Made by a program: the position numbers and the translations under genes
Source: Dactylis glomerata
Lineage: Eukaryota > Streptophyta > Magnoliopsida > Poales > Poaceae
Length of the DNA stretch: 64,000 nt
Direction of reading: 5' to 3'
Assembly: GCA_007115705.1 (NCBI GenBank)
Contig: QXEO01000217.1
Coordinates: 868,001 to 932,000 of the forward strand
Notes under the pieces: generated by a model
What the model saw: the letters and a program-made list of their open reading frames with translations, nothing else
Told to the model about the DNA's origin: nothing
Database searches by the model: none
Shown: positions 1-10,805 of the stretch, piece after piece
How the letters are laid out: the number at the start of each line of letters is the position of its first letter
Numbering within the stretch: the first letter of the stretch is position 1

Positions 1-424
1 GGCGTTGGGGACTGTCAACCCCATTGCGGAATCGATCGGCGACGTACTTGAGGCGCTGGGTGTATCTCCAGCCATGGTGTGTGTTGAATGCTATGAGTTT
101 CCATCTATTTGGTGGGCGAATCAAGTGAATTTTGTAAGTATTCAATGTATATCCCGCTTGTTCAGGTTTATTATATATTGTTGCAGCTTTTTTCCCGAGT
201 CTTAGTGAAAGGTTAACATGCAAAAAATGGAACTTCAGACAATAACATTTCAAAGGCTATGAATGCAACCATCGTTTTTATAGTGGAACTTTCGTCTTTG
301 TTTTAATTTTAATTTTATGTTTTCTGATTTTATTGTTTAATTAGTTTAGTAAACTTGAAGTATTCACTAAACGAAAAACATACACATATATTAAACAAAC
401 AACTACTTTTACTACTACTAATTA
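1..424. other. Left part of paralogous copy 1 (segmental duplication)
   Basis: From about position 72 this stretch aligns by eye with 48005-48310: shared phrases include tccatctat(t/c)tggtggg, gtgaatttt, cgagtcttagtgaaaggtt and tttaattagtttagtaa. It then jumps to 3904, where the match resumes. The duplicated sequence has no convincing long ORF; a 66-residue frame at 5-205 spans its start but no family is recognised. It may be the decayed 3' flank or body of a gene that begins before the window. Confidence 0.6.
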
Positions 425-737
425 GGTCTCTTTTACGGTACCTTTTACTACTCATAAAAGAGGGAGGAGTATGAATTGCATGGACGGCTCAGATGAAACT
501 GCCAAGATACGGCCCAATAGGCCCAAGACGCCGTAATTATGAAGGGAAAAAAAGAGATGTGGACGAATCGTTGACAGGCGACGGAACAGTTCGCCGTCTC
601 CAGAGTCCAGACGCCGCCGCCACCGCCACCGCCGCCGCCACCACCACCGCCTCCATCCCGCACAGGGCACGCGGCGCCGCCACCTTCACGCCTCCGCCGC
701 TCCGACCTAACCAGCGTCCACTGCCTCCAGCTTCCAC

Positions 738-818
738 ATGCCGTCGTCGCCTCCCCTCGTACGCGGACACCGTGTCGACCACTTCGTTCCGAACAACGCC
801 GGCGCAATCTTCGCCTGA
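738..818 (+). pseudogene. Short exon-like ORF in GC-rich island, unknown
   Basis: An ATG-to-TGA frame of 26 codons lies in an island with a GCC-rich microsatellite (601-655) just upstream, the composition of a grass 5' leader and first exon. The reading (MPSSPPLVRGHRVDHF...) does not match a family I recognise. It lies inside the long-TIR element, so it may be a captured first exon rather than a working gene. Confidence 0.2.
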
Positions 819-2480
819 GGCAGGATGTACGTGTTCGATCCCCTCCATTATCCGTACTCTCTCCCTCTCTCTAAGATAGGAATACCATGGATCTTCTCGT
901 TGAGTTTCCCATGACTGAAACAGTCTGAATCGCTGCCTATGTGCATGTCATAACGGATGGCAATATTTACTCAATTTTATGTGCACGTATCCATGCACAT
1001 TTTCTTGGAGGAGTGCAGTAATGATTGAAGACTGCTTTCATAAAGAGTGGGTTTATCTAGCACAAGTTTAAAATTACTTTAGGGTGAAGATATATGGGAT
1101 GAGTTTGACACTACTGCAACATAATACTGGTATATGTTGGCTTGCTGAGCCAAACGAATAGTGTTGTTTTTCTGATTAGCATAACTAGAGTTTTGGGTGT
1201 TCAATATGACTGCACTGTCAGGAAGCTAGGACCAGACCTTCTTTTTCTGGTAAATGGTCTGGTAAATGGAGGGGGTATCCTGGCATCATACCAGTTAGGC
1301 CCATTTAAGGTGGACTGGGGTCTTGCCAATTTGCAGAACGTTGGGCTAGCAGCACCGTCTGCATCTCCAATGAAATTTTATTACCAATTTATACAGTCTA
1401 TACTAACTCGTTACTAATTAAATTATCCATTAAGACCATATAGCAATCAGGTACACCTTATTAAGCAAAAATAATTTAACTAGAAGCCTATCATAGAAAT
1501 ACTTGTAACAGGGCAACATTCCAGTATGATCATAGGATAACGGTTTGTCTCATTTTCCTTCTTGCGAGAAACAGTACTACAATTTTTTTATTAACTAGTG
1601 AATGTAGAACTGCTACCACATAATCTTGCTTTTTAAACATATTACTAGATGTGTATCAATATTATCCAGCATTATCTCAAAATACTGGATTCATCTGTAG
1701 TCTGAGTGTGCATCCTCAAGCTAGGCCCTGTATCAAAACGAGAACGTAGCAAATAATCTGATAGTTTGTATCATATTTTGCGGCGCTTGCTACCTTGAGT
1801 TGAATGGAGATTGCATTGGAGCGCAAACTCAGAATACATGTACATGTATGATGTATGTTATAGTCTTACACCCTTTATGTGGGATTTTGTTCAAACTAAC
1901 AAAAGAGACATATGTACCACCGCGGGTAGCTCCCTCTCCCGAACCGACCCGAGAAAGATCGGAGACGGCGGCGGCGACGGCGAGGCGAGCCGCAGCAAAA
2001 GAGACAGATGTAACTTAGTCTTACGTGTTAGGTTTGCAAACAGATATAGAAGGGATGTAGTAATGTTCAAGGTAGACCCCTTGCCAAAAAGGTGAACTGA
2101 AAGCATACGTGTGCAGTGTCTAACGGTGGGCTTTGTGGATTTTCTTCAAAGCATGTTATCTATGTAGTGAGGCTTTGGGATCTTCAAAACTATTATGTTA
2201 TGTCTACAACTCTACATGCCAGGACTGTGAACAGTTGTACGTATACTACCAACAATATGCCATTCTGACGATGGAATATAGTAATAATATCATGACGTAA
2301 GACTAGAGAAAGGATTCACAAAGAAATTATGTGAACTGGCTCCATAGGATTCATTAGAGACAAAAAAGATGCAGAGTTTGGTGATTGTGCCTCCATATTT
2401 CTTCGACCTTCGATCTAACTAACTCCGTTGGAACTTGTCAAAATAGCTCCATTAGAACTCTATTGTACAAGTGGAACTAA

Positions 2481-3149
2481 GAGCATCTCCAGCCGTTTGC
2501 GCCCCCCACGGCCGAATTCGGCGGTAATTATCGCCGGATTGGACGAAAATCAGGCGTGGGGAGCGCCGAACTTCCAGCCGGACCCCCAGCTATACGCCTG
2601 GAAATCGGCGTTTTTGACTTTATTTTTACAAATAGACGTTCCAGTTCGGCGAATTTCATACAGTTTGTCAACATTCGTCGTCGGAGTCCATTTTCGGCCA
2701 AGCAAATGGACGAACACCTGCTGGGCGTGTCGACGAGGCGCGACGGGAGGAGTTCCCCGACGGCGGAATATGGCCAGACGGCCCGCCGGACGGCGGAATA
2801 TAGGCAGGTGGGAGGAAGGACGGCGAAGTTCAGGCAACCGGCCGGCGGATTGGCGAGGGGTGGTGCCGGCGGCGACAGAGCAACGACGGGAGGGAGAGAG
2901 GGATTTGCGTCCAAATTGTACGGTTTGCGCGTTCTCTCGCCGACAGAGCGGGCCCGTTTCCGCTTTTCTCTCGTCCGGAGTCCCCGAGCGCGCCCCGGGG
3001 GACCGGGGTTGGCCTGGGCTCGCCGGATGGATTTAGGTCCAAATCCGGGGGAAAACGAGGAACCGGGGGCGCGACTGGGCCGAATACCGCCGTCCGGATG
3101 TAAAAAACGGCCGCCGGGGGCCAAGTCGGGGGAACGGCTGGAGATGCTC
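2481..3149. mobile_element. Non-autonomous PIF/Harbinger-like element
   Basis: Perfect 15-bp terminal inverted repeats, gagcatctccagccg at 2481-2495 and its reverse complement at 3135-3149, are flanked by a TAA target duplication (2478-2480 and 3150-3152). A 3-bp TWA duplication is the hallmark of PIF/Harbinger. The interior is GC-rich, and the frames of up to 202 residues on both strands look like composition effects, with no DDE transposase or Myb-like partner. It lies inside the 425-3903 element. Confidence 0.75.
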
Positions 3150-3424
3150 TAACTGTCTTGTCTAAATAGCTCCATCGGAACTGTTTTGAACAAGCGGGGC
3201 AGTAAAGAGATGGAATGTGCAAAGGCCAATTCTGCTGTGAAATCTAGAACTGGATACTAGCCTGGATCGAAACAAAGGCAAGCCAAGAGCAACTCAGTTT
3301 AGTTGCTTCCGTGACTTGCATCTGCTCCCCCAAATATTCAGAACCAAAACAGGTCTGAGCTGATCTAGACGAAGTCCAAAATCCAGGCGAATAACGCAGC
3401 CTGGTGGAGGGCAGAGGCGCGCGC

Positions 3425-3655
3425 CTAGATGATCTCCTGGACCTGCTCACGGAACCGCGTGAGGACCTCCGCCGCCTTGGCCAGCGAGTAGGGCGACGCT
3501 GTGGGATCTTCGATCGGACGCGAGGTCATACGCGCTGCGGGCGGTACAGAGCGAGTTGAGGGAGAGGAAATGGTGGGATAGATAGAGATCTTTCCGGAGG
3601 ATCCATACATGCCGGCGTGTGGGGCTGAGGCGGCGGTGACGCCGGAGTTGCCCAT
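3425..3655 (-). CDS. Hypothetical protein, 76 residues, possibly a captured exon
   Basis: A complete ATG-to-stop frame on the minus strand. The N-terminal half is rich in Gly, Ala and Ser; the C-terminal part (about residues 50-76) contains an amphipathic helix-like stretch, SLAKAAEVLTRFREQVQEII, that looks like real protein. No family is recognised. Upstream sequence (3656-3720) is typical low-GC leader sequence. It sits near the right end of the long-TIR element 425-3903, so it could be a transduplicated gene fragment. Base composition matches plant genic sequence rather than the surrounding AT-rich DNA. Expression is unknown. Confidence 0.35.
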   Translation of the reverse strand: MGNSGVTAASAPHAGMYGSSGKISIYPTISSPSTRSVPPAARMTSRPIEDPTASPYSLAKAAEVLTRFREQVQEII

Positions 3656-3903
3656 CGGAGATCGGCAGGAAGGTCAACTAATGGAGGAAGAAGAAATCCA
3701 CGATAGCGACCTATCACACACAGGAATTCGAGCTGGGCTTATTGGGTCGGGCCCGTCCACGGCCTTATCTCGTTGCGGTGGGAATTTTGGTAGTAGTATA
3801 AATCATACTTCTTATGTTTTTGACAGCGGTATGAAATCTTATTGACAATTGGATGGACGAAAATAAAGGTCTAATATTGATTTGAGGGTACCATAAAACA
3901 ACT

Positions 3904-4571
3904 CACTAATTAACATCATAACACACAAACAGCGACATACCTCGGTACGCTGCCACACCCAAAAATGTTAGTTAGCAGTAGCACGAGATGTGCAAATTCA
4001 ACGCTCAAATCTGCACAACTACTATGGGGAGGACTCCTAAATCTTGATGAACTCCTGAATCTTGATGAACCGATGTGGACAAAACAAATACTAATAACGT
4101 GATGACTAGGTCCATCTTAATTTACAGCAACAGTATGTACGCCGTCCACCACTGCGGCTTCATGAATCCACTGGTTTCGTGCTTTGTGCAGTCCTGACAC
4201 CTCTCATCCCTAGAATCGTGCGAGAGTTGTGACTACTATTTCTCATGCTTGATTTATTGTGGCCTATGCATCCATCGAACTTAGCTGAATGGGATTATTT
4301 TGTTATTTATCTTGGCCATTCTCTAGAGCTGCTGGCCTCACTAAAGTTTTATACGTGTACTGTATGTTTGACGTATATATCAGCATATTTTAATCATGTG
4401 GTCGTTTATTCAAGTGTGTCCTTCTGGAGAATCGTGTTTTCAAAGAGGGTATACCCTTGTCATTCGCATCCATTGATGTCTTTATTGCATATATAGTGTA
4501 TCATCCCACCTACTGCATCGATCATAGATACTACAGATACTCACAGCGTCGCCCGTCGTCCCACCTAGGTA
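3904..4571. other. Right part of paralogous copy 1
   Basis: Resumes the match to copy 2 (48310-48830): ttaacatcataacacacaa, tgacacctctcatccctag, tgttatttatcttggcc and gtgtatcatcccacctac all have clear counterparts there. A match to copy 3 (58497-58640) begins around 4390. No protein-coding gene is convincing; an 83-residue frame at 4245-4496 is not conserved in the other copies. Confidence 0.6.
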
Positions 4572-4790
4572 CTGCATCCCTCCGTCCCAGTTCATAAGGC
4601 TTACACGTATATCTAGGTCGTTCTTTTGATAAATATAATCTAAATTTTACAAGATAAAAATTATACTATTAGAAAGTACAATATTTAAACTTTTTAGTGA
4701 TATATATTTTGTAGTATATAAGTTATATTATGTTGGTCAAAATAACAACCTAGGTATACATGTAAGCCTTAAGAACTGAGACAGAGGGAG
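4572..4790. mobile_element. Stowaway (Tc1/Mariner) MITE
   Basis: The right end reads ...gagacagagggag and the left end ctgcatccctccgtcccag, an inverted pair with a 4-bp insertion near the left tip. TA duplicates at 4570-4571 and 4791-4792. The subterminal caagat(t/c)tacacgtat-type sequence and AT-rich interior match the MITE at 7266-7479, so both belong to one family. It interrupts paralogous copy 1. Confidence 0.8.
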
Positions 4791-4792
4791 TA

Positions 4793-5277
4793 CAAAAATA
4801 TACGGTCATGATAGATCAAGGAACTATGTGACCCCACAAGGTAACCATGTTGTACTCTAGATATAGTTTTTATTTCGGTAGGGAACTGAAATCCCCTTGA
4901 TTAGATGGGCAGACAGCTGATTCACTGCCACCACTCTTTCTATCACTTTACATACCATGTCTGTGTCCATATTTCTCATCCCTCATCCCACATTTCTCCC
5001 TTGGAAAAGTGTCAGGCGTAAAGACCACTTGCCGTTAGTTTTCCTACATCATGTTAAGCCACATGTAGGACGCATAGTGCGCACCCTTCCCTTCGCTAAG
5101 GTTGGCCTTTGTTAAAAAGATTTTTTTGCCATTTACGAAAATATAAAGAACATTTTAGATGAAGATGGATCCAAAAGGATAAGTGTAGTACTCGGGCAGC
5201 AGCTGGTTTATGGGAAGACCAATATATGATAATCAAATAGGACATTATTGGCTTAATAAATAGAAGAACTAAGTGCC
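4793..5277. other. Unassigned intergenic sequence
   Basis: The first 40 bases (tacaaaaata...gatagatcaagga) still match copy 3 near 58630-58665. The rest is AT-rich with no supported gene, repeat or RNA. Confidence 0.5.
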
Positions 5278-6328
5278 CACCCCCCTCCCCCCCCCCAACC
5301 CCCAACGTTTCACTTGGCTCATATTTCCCCCTGAAACTTTACTTGGCTCACTAAATCTCCCTAAACTAACACTAATGGTCTATTTAACCCTCTTAACCCG
5401 CGATTTGACCCACCCCTTATGAAATGTCAGGGGCTTAAACAGACCATTAGTTTTAGTTTAGGAGGAGGGGGGTTAGTGATGGAGCAGTTTTACAATACCC
5501 CGAAATAAGTATGAGCCATCCATTTGCATCAATCCAACATAAAACAAGCTGGTACTCCAATGCTCTCACAAAGGAGTACCATCTCAGAAAACTTGGGAGT
5601 ACCTTGAGTTAGGGCTAAAAATTTAATTAGAAGATAATTATTACCCTGCTATCATTAAGAATTAAAAATTGTCCGCTGTCAAAAGAAAAGAATGAAATGT
5701 CCTGCCAGATTGCGCTGCTAGTGTCCGGCCACCGGCGACACATCCCACCGGCTGGCTTAGGAGAGGGAGTGGCAGCCCCAGCGGCCATGGCTAGAACCGA
5801 TCTGTCGAGTCCGCCGGAGGCGCAACCATGGCTAGAACCGATCCCGAAGCCAGCCGAGATCCACGCCCGTCCTTATCTATCTCTGACGCCATGGAAAAAA
5901 CCTAGAGGTCAAGAAAGCTAGCATCCTTTGTGTGAAGAACTAGCAGATTCATAATGAAAAACAACCAAGTTTGATTGTAAATCAAGGAATGATTTTGGAA
6001 ATCTTCGGTGTAGTACGTTTTTGGCTATCGATCAGAGATTTCTTTTTCGTCCCGGTTCAATCTGGGGAGGAGGCGGTGGGTACGGGTGATCATGACGAAC
6101 AGACGTGCGTGCGCTCGGATAAGAACGGCCAAACGTTGAGTCATAAGGGTGTTTGGATGAAAAGTCCAATATGTCCTTTCTAATGAAGGGTCTGATTTAT
6201 TTGGTACTCCCAACTCTTTTTTTGGAGTACCGGGTACTGTAAAAATGCCCTAGTGATTTGAGTAAAGTTTAGGGGGATGTAAGCCATGTGAAAAGTTGGT
6301 GGGGGGGGGGGGGTGGGGGGGATAGACT
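5278..6328. mobile_element. Non-autonomous element with long imperfect TIRs, unclassified
   Basis: Both ends start with a C-tract (G-tract on the right) followed by an inverted pair of about 80 bp: left ...aacgtttcacttggctca...tccccctgaaactttact, right the same in reverse with about 80% identity. A second inverted pair lies inside the left arm (ctaaactaacactaatggtct against agaccattagttttagttta, 5370-5470). I could not find a clean target duplication, so the superfamily is open. A GC-richer centre (5690-5910) repeats ccatggctagaaccgat twice, at about 5785 and 5827. Confidence 0.5.
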
Positions 6329-6399
6329 ATGTTCTAAAAAGAAACAACCTTATCTTCCGTGGCGGATGGAGTAGATCATCTCTCCTAAAAACATAAGTA

Positions 6400-6500
6400 C
6401 ACCTGCCGTTCTAAAATACTTGTCTAGAATGTGTGTATCTAAACACAATTTAGTGTGTAGGTGCGCTCATTTCATGACGAGTATTTAAAATTGGAAGGAT
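6400..6500. mobile_element. Degenerate Stowaway-like MITE
   Basis: Inverted ends around ttctaaaatacttgtc (left) and gacgagtatttaaaattgga (right), flanked by TA at 6398-6399 and 6501-6502. The tips are decayed compared with the CTCCCTCC consensus. Confidence 0.4.
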
Positions 6501-6502
6501 TA

Positions 6503-7167
6503 GTTAGTAGTTTTGGTTGGAAAATAATAAAATAAGTATGATTGATTGTCAAACAAGGAGATACGACATATATGGTTTAGTGTCACCAGGAATGAACATA
6601 TAGACAAGCGAGATATGATTTACACTATTCGGCCTTGCCGATAATGGCAGTGTTCTATGCTCATTAATTATAACTAGTGTTCTCTAAGATGGACAATGTA
6701 GAAATCAAACAAAGATGTATGTACTTTAATTATATTGGTTATCTTTAATATGTGATTATTTACATTGTGAAATGGCTAGCCATGTTGATTAACTCTAGCT
6801 TTGTATAAGTGAATGAAAAAAATACGTTTGATTTTATTGTTGTGTAGTGCTTTCTTATAAACAATCATCCTTTTCAAATAACAACTAGTGCAAATTTAAT
6901 ATTAATTCATAATAATACAAGTGGGATCAAATATCTTTTATTTTTGTGCCTAGTAGATTTTATAATTTAATGTACTGGAAATCAACTTGGAAAACTTGGC
7001 ATGACCCTCCAATTTAATGTATATCTCCTAGGAAGCCATAGGAAGGCGGCACGCCATACCGTAGAGTGATTGTGAGACTATCTATAAAAGAAGATAGTAG
7101 TAATATTTTTCCAAATAGAATAAGCGACCCATAATTAAGTAGTATTTCTGAAGTGTTGTGCAAGAAG
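6503..7167. other. AT-rich intergenic DNA, nothing supported
   Basis: No ORF, RNA motif, repeat or terminus could be supported in this stretch. Confidence 0.5.
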
Positions 7168-7169
7168 TA

Positions 7170-7263
7170 CTCCCTCCGATCAGAAATAACTGTCGGGGAC
7201 ATAGTATAAACTTTGACCTAAGCTAGTACAAAATTGCCGACACTTATTTCCGATCGGAGGGAG
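7170..7263. mobile_element. Short Stowaway-like MITE (94 bp)
   Basis: Terminal inverted repeats ctccctccgatcagaaataa and ...ttatttccgatcggagggag, flanked by TA at 7168-7169 and 7264-7265. It directly abuts the next MITE and shares the central TA with it. Confidence 0.8.
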
Positions 7264-7265
7264 TA

Positions 7266-7479
7266 CTCCATCCGTCCCAGTTTCTAAGTCTTGCACGTAT
7301 ATCTAGGTCATCATTTTGACAAATATAATCTAAATTTTACAACATAAAAATTATATCATTAGAAAGTACAATGTTTAAAATTTTCAGTGATATGTATTTT
7401 GTAGTATATAAGTTGTATTATATTGATCAAAATGACGATCTAGATATACGTGCAAGACTTAAAAACTGGACGGAGGAAG
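7266..7479. mobile_element. Stowaway MITE, same family as 4572-4790
   Basis: Ends ctccatccgtcccagtttct and the inverse of cttcctccgtccagttttta; TA at 7264-7265 and 7480-7481. Interior (taatctaaattttacaa, tagaaagtacaat) is nearly the same as in 4572-4790. Confidence 0.85.
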
Positions 7480-7481
7480 TA

Positions 7482-8135
7482 GGAGTAGTATATTTGCTAG
7501 GGTGGTCGTATGGCAATACAAAGGTTTTAATAGATTTCAAGGCCTAGCGCAGCGGCAATATTTTGTCAATTATGACCCAACAACCACAAGATCCACCATT
7601 TTTCTTTGGTTTCTATCTCCTCTCAATCTGTGCCCTTGATTACACTTTTTCTCCATTGCTTCTCTCTCTCCTCCGCTTGCTCCGTCGACCAGAATGGTGG
7701 GGTAGTCGGCTTCTTGTCACTTTTGCCATGTACATTTAGGCCGAGTTTTTGTCTTCTATGATGTTTTTGGGTTTGCCTTGTCGGTTAGGAAGCACGACAA
7801 GCATCCTTAAAGGAAATACATGGCAAGGCCGGTTATGTGGTTCTCCTTCTGCTGGCTATAATTTGATTATTTACGTATTCACGTAAAACCCCACTTAAGT
7901 GCTAGCACAACTTTGGATCACAATGAAAGAATTAGGGAGGTTAGAGATCCAAGCAATGCTGAACCTATGAGCTACGGATGCCCGTCACATAATAAATTCA
8001 TTAATATTAGTCAAGTAGTTTCTCTGTTCCACAATATAATATGTTTTGGCAAGCTATTACATTCTATATTTTGGAACAAATGAAGTAATTTAAGCTCAGG
8101 GTGCAAGATGTGTCCCCCAACGATGCTACAAAGAA
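7482..8135. other. Intergenic DNA before the Copia insertion
   Basis: No gene supported. It contains one small MITE (8018-8085) and ends with the ATGTT target duplicate of the Copia element at 8136-8140. Confidence 0.5.
8018..8085. mobile_element. Short Stowaway-like MITE (68 bp)
   Basis: Inverted arms ttccacaatataatatg and cattctatattttggaa, TA at 8016-8017 and 8086-8087. Very short, so partly decayed. Confidence 0.5.
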
Positions 8136-8140
8136 ATGTT

Positions 8141-8400
8141 TATTAGCGATACGAACTTGTATCGGTGTCACGTTTGTGTAACGTGTTAAGAGATAGACTT
8201 AGTCTGTTAGGTAGTTTCCTAACTTGGTGCATAATTCATGTAACTCGATCTCTATCCATCTATAAGGATGAGATCGTATCTATCTCGTTCTTGTTGTAAC
8301 CTCCTCTGTACTGTGATTGCATCGCTACCGATGCCCCTATATAAACACGTACTCGATGGGAGTCCAACCATCGTTCTCTGGAAAACCTCTAGCGATCATA
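8141..8400 (+). repeat. Copia 5' LTR
   Basis: Starts tattagcgatacgaacttg and ends ctagcgatcata; a TATA box tatataaa is at 8338-8345, about 55 bp before the LTR end. The termini are TA...TA rather than TG...CA, fixed by the immediately adjacent target duplicates. Confidence 0.92.
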
Positions 8401-8413
8401 TGGTATCAGAGCC
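8401..8413 (+). other. Copia primer-binding site (initiator tRNA-Met type)
   Basis: tggtatcagagcc follows the LTR with no spacer. This sequence is the usual plant Copia site complementary to the 3' end of initiator methionine tRNA. Confidence 0.9.
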
Positions 8414-8449
8414 TACCTCCTAAAAACACATCTACCAATCTATCGATCT

Positions 8450-9117
8450 ATGTGCCTCGCTCCCACCTCAGCCACCACGATGACCAAGCCTCTGGCGTGA
8501 GCGAAAAGCTCACCCGATCAAACTATCTCCTCTGGCAATCGCAAGTCCTACCTCCCCTTCGCGGGAACAGACTGATGCGGTACGTCGAGGGTAGGGAGGT
8601 GCCGCCGCCGGAGTACATCACCGGCGAAAAGGACGGCAAGGCGACAAAGGAGCCCAACCCCGCCTACGACGCGTGGGTGGCCATGGACCAGCACATCCTC
8701 TCCTTCCTCGTCAACACCCTCTCGCCTGACATCCTCGTCACCACCATCGGGATGGAAACGGCGTCAGAGGTCTGGGGGGGCGATCAAGGCGATGTTTGCC
8801 TCCCAGTCCCGAACACGGGTCTCGAACCTCCGCATCGCTCTTGCAAGGACCAAGAAGGACAACATGACGACGGAGCAGTTCTTCAACAAGATGAAAGGCT
8901 ACGCCGATGAGCTAGCCGCCACCGGCCGGTCAATCGACGAGGAAGAACTCGTTGAGTATCTCCTCGCCGGCCTAGACGAGTCCTACAACCCCCTCTTCGC
9001 CGCCATTGGGGTAAACGGTGGAGAAGACCTCACCGTCGCCGAGCTCTACGCCCAAGTCTCCGCCTACGACAACCGCATCGCGCTCCTCACCGACGATCTT
9101 GGCGGAGGCTCCTCCGT
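8450..9117 (+). pseudogene. Copia Gag, N-terminal part (frameshifted, then split)
   Basis: The likely start is the ATG at 8450. The frame must shift near 8490-8500 to reach the Gag-like stretch LTRSNYLLWQSQVLPPL. A run of seven G at 8774-8780, one more than the frame needs, shifts it again. After that, typical UBN2-type Gag sequence follows (NMTTEQFFNKMKGYADELAA, VEYLLAGLDESYNPLFAAI). Gag packages the RNA into cytoplasmic particles. The frame is cut at 9117 by Gypsy A and resumes at 39389. At least two frameshifts make it non-functional. Confidence 0.8.
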
Positions 9118-10657
9118 TGATACGTCTCAAACGTATCTATAATTTTTGATGCTCCATGCTTGTTTTTACACCATTTGCCTAATGTTTCATTACACTTCGT
9201 GGCACATTTATGCATTTTCTGGAACTAACCTATTAACAAGTCGCCACAGTGCCAGTTCCCTATTTTCTGCTGTTTTTGTGTTTCAGAAGTGATACACAGG
9301 AAATATTCTCGAAATTGGACGAAACAAGTTCCTGAAGTCTTATTTTTTCTGGAAGCTTCCAGAGATCCGAAGAGGCGAAGGAGTGGGGCCACAGGCCAGC
9401 CTCACACTAGGCCGGTGCGGCCCAGGCCTTGGCCACACCGCTTAGGTGTGAGGAGGCCTGGGGCCACTCCTAACGACGTCCCTTCGCCTATATAAAGCCT
9501 CGGGACGGAAAACCCTAGAGGAGTCGGCAATTTTCCAGAAAGAGTTCCGCAGCTCCGCCGCCACCGCCGATGAATTTTGGGGGACAGAAGTCTCTGTTCC
9601 GGCACCCTGCCGGGACGGGAAAGTGCCCCCGGAGCCATCTCCATCGGTCTCCATCGCCGTCTCCGCCGTCTCCATCGACCTCACCGGCATCTCCATCAAC
9701 CTTGCTGTCTCCTATGATGAGGAGGGAGTAGTTCTCCCCCGGGGCTGAGGGCTCTACCGGTAGCTATGTGGTTCACCTCTCTCTCCCATGATGTGATCTT
9801 TATGTGATCGTGAGCTTTGTATCATGTTGAATAAGTAGATGTTACTCTTCTTCATTATGTGTACTCTAGTATGTTATTAAAGTAATCTATTCCTCCTGCC
9901 ATGGTGTAACGGTGACAGTGCGTGCATCATGGTGGTACTTGGTCTAGGCTACGATTGTGATCTCTTATGGATTATTAGAATAATTATCACTATGATAGTA
10001 TTGAAGTGATCTATTCCTCCTTTCATGGTGTAATGTTGACAGTGTGTGCACCGTGTTAGTACTTGGTCTAAGTTGCAATAATATCTATCTTGAGTTGTGA
10101 TTTGATTTGGATATCTCTATGAGTGGTGTTTGTCAAGTACTTGATGAACTTTGAGGAGTGCTTCGTAGCCCTATGCAATGATTAGTGTTATTCAATAGGA
10201 GAATAATTCAGAGTACCATAGTGAAGAGAAGTTATTTATTTGTTCAATTGTGTTATATTGTTGGGAGTGTGTCCACTAGTGAAAGTATGATCCCTAGGCC
10301 TTGTTTCCAAGCTTTGCACACCGTTTACTTACTGTTTTGTTACATGTTTGCTCGCAGCGATACTTATTCCATACTACATTTACTACTCATAATCATCACT
10401 ACTACTTGTATTTCACTATCTCTTCGCCGAACTAGTGCACCTATACATCTGACAAGTGTATTGGGTGTGTTGGGAACACAAGAGACTTTCTGTATCGTAA
10501 TTGCAGTGTTGCTTGAGAGGGATAGCTTTGACCTCTTCCTCGCTGAGTTCGATAAACCTTGGGTGATCCACTTAAGGGAAACTTGCTGCTATTCTACAAA
10601 CCTCTGCACTTGGAGGCCCAACACTGTCTACAAGAACAGACGCGTGCGTAGACATCA
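9118..10657 (+). repeat. Gypsy A 5' LTR
   Basis: 1540 bp, starts tgatacgtctcaaacg and ends tgcgtagacatca. A TATA box tatataaa is at 9489-9496. Confidence 0.92.
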
Positions 10658-10667
10658 AGCTCTTTTC

Positions 10668-10684
10668 TGGCGCCGTTACCGGGG
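10668..10684 (+). other. Gypsy A primer-binding site (tRNA-Asp type)
   Basis: tggcgccgttaccgggg, one mismatch from the complement of plant tRNA-Asp 3' end (tggcgccgttgccgggga, seen exactly in Gypsy B). Use of tRNA-Asp is typical of Athila-lineage Gypsy elements. Confidence 0.8.
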
Positions 10685-10805
10685 AGGTAAGGTAAAAGGT
10701 ACTCACACCCTTTGGCTACTAAGTCTTTTAGTTGCTGGTGAGTGCTCGGAGATATTTCCTTTAGATTCTGCAATTACATCTTTTTGTTTCTTGTTTTTAT
10801 TTTCA

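Larger units (their letters stand above)
425..3903 (+). mobile_element. Candidate Mutator-like element with long degenerate TIRs carrying gene fragments
   Basis: The ends are inverted and similar: ggtctcttttacggtacc on the left, and gagttgttttatggtacc when the right end is read in reverse. Further in, both sides carry an agtatga(a/t)tt-like motif and a gg(c)ccaata(a)ggccca-like motif, so the terminal inverted repeats extend roughly 100 bp but are diverged. Flanking 9-mers are tactaatta (416-424) and cactaatta (3904-3912), one mismatch, the length expected for Mutator target duplications. Paralogous copy 2 lacks the whole segment at this point, as expected for an empty site. No transposase frame was found. 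GC-rich islands at 590-830 and 3425-3655 look like captured exons. A related end may occur at 59015-59095. Confidence 0.5.

Noticed and set aside
2428..3222. Several ORFs of about 200 residues on both strands
   Set aside because: They overlap each other in a GC-rich transposon core without any domain; shadows of base composition.
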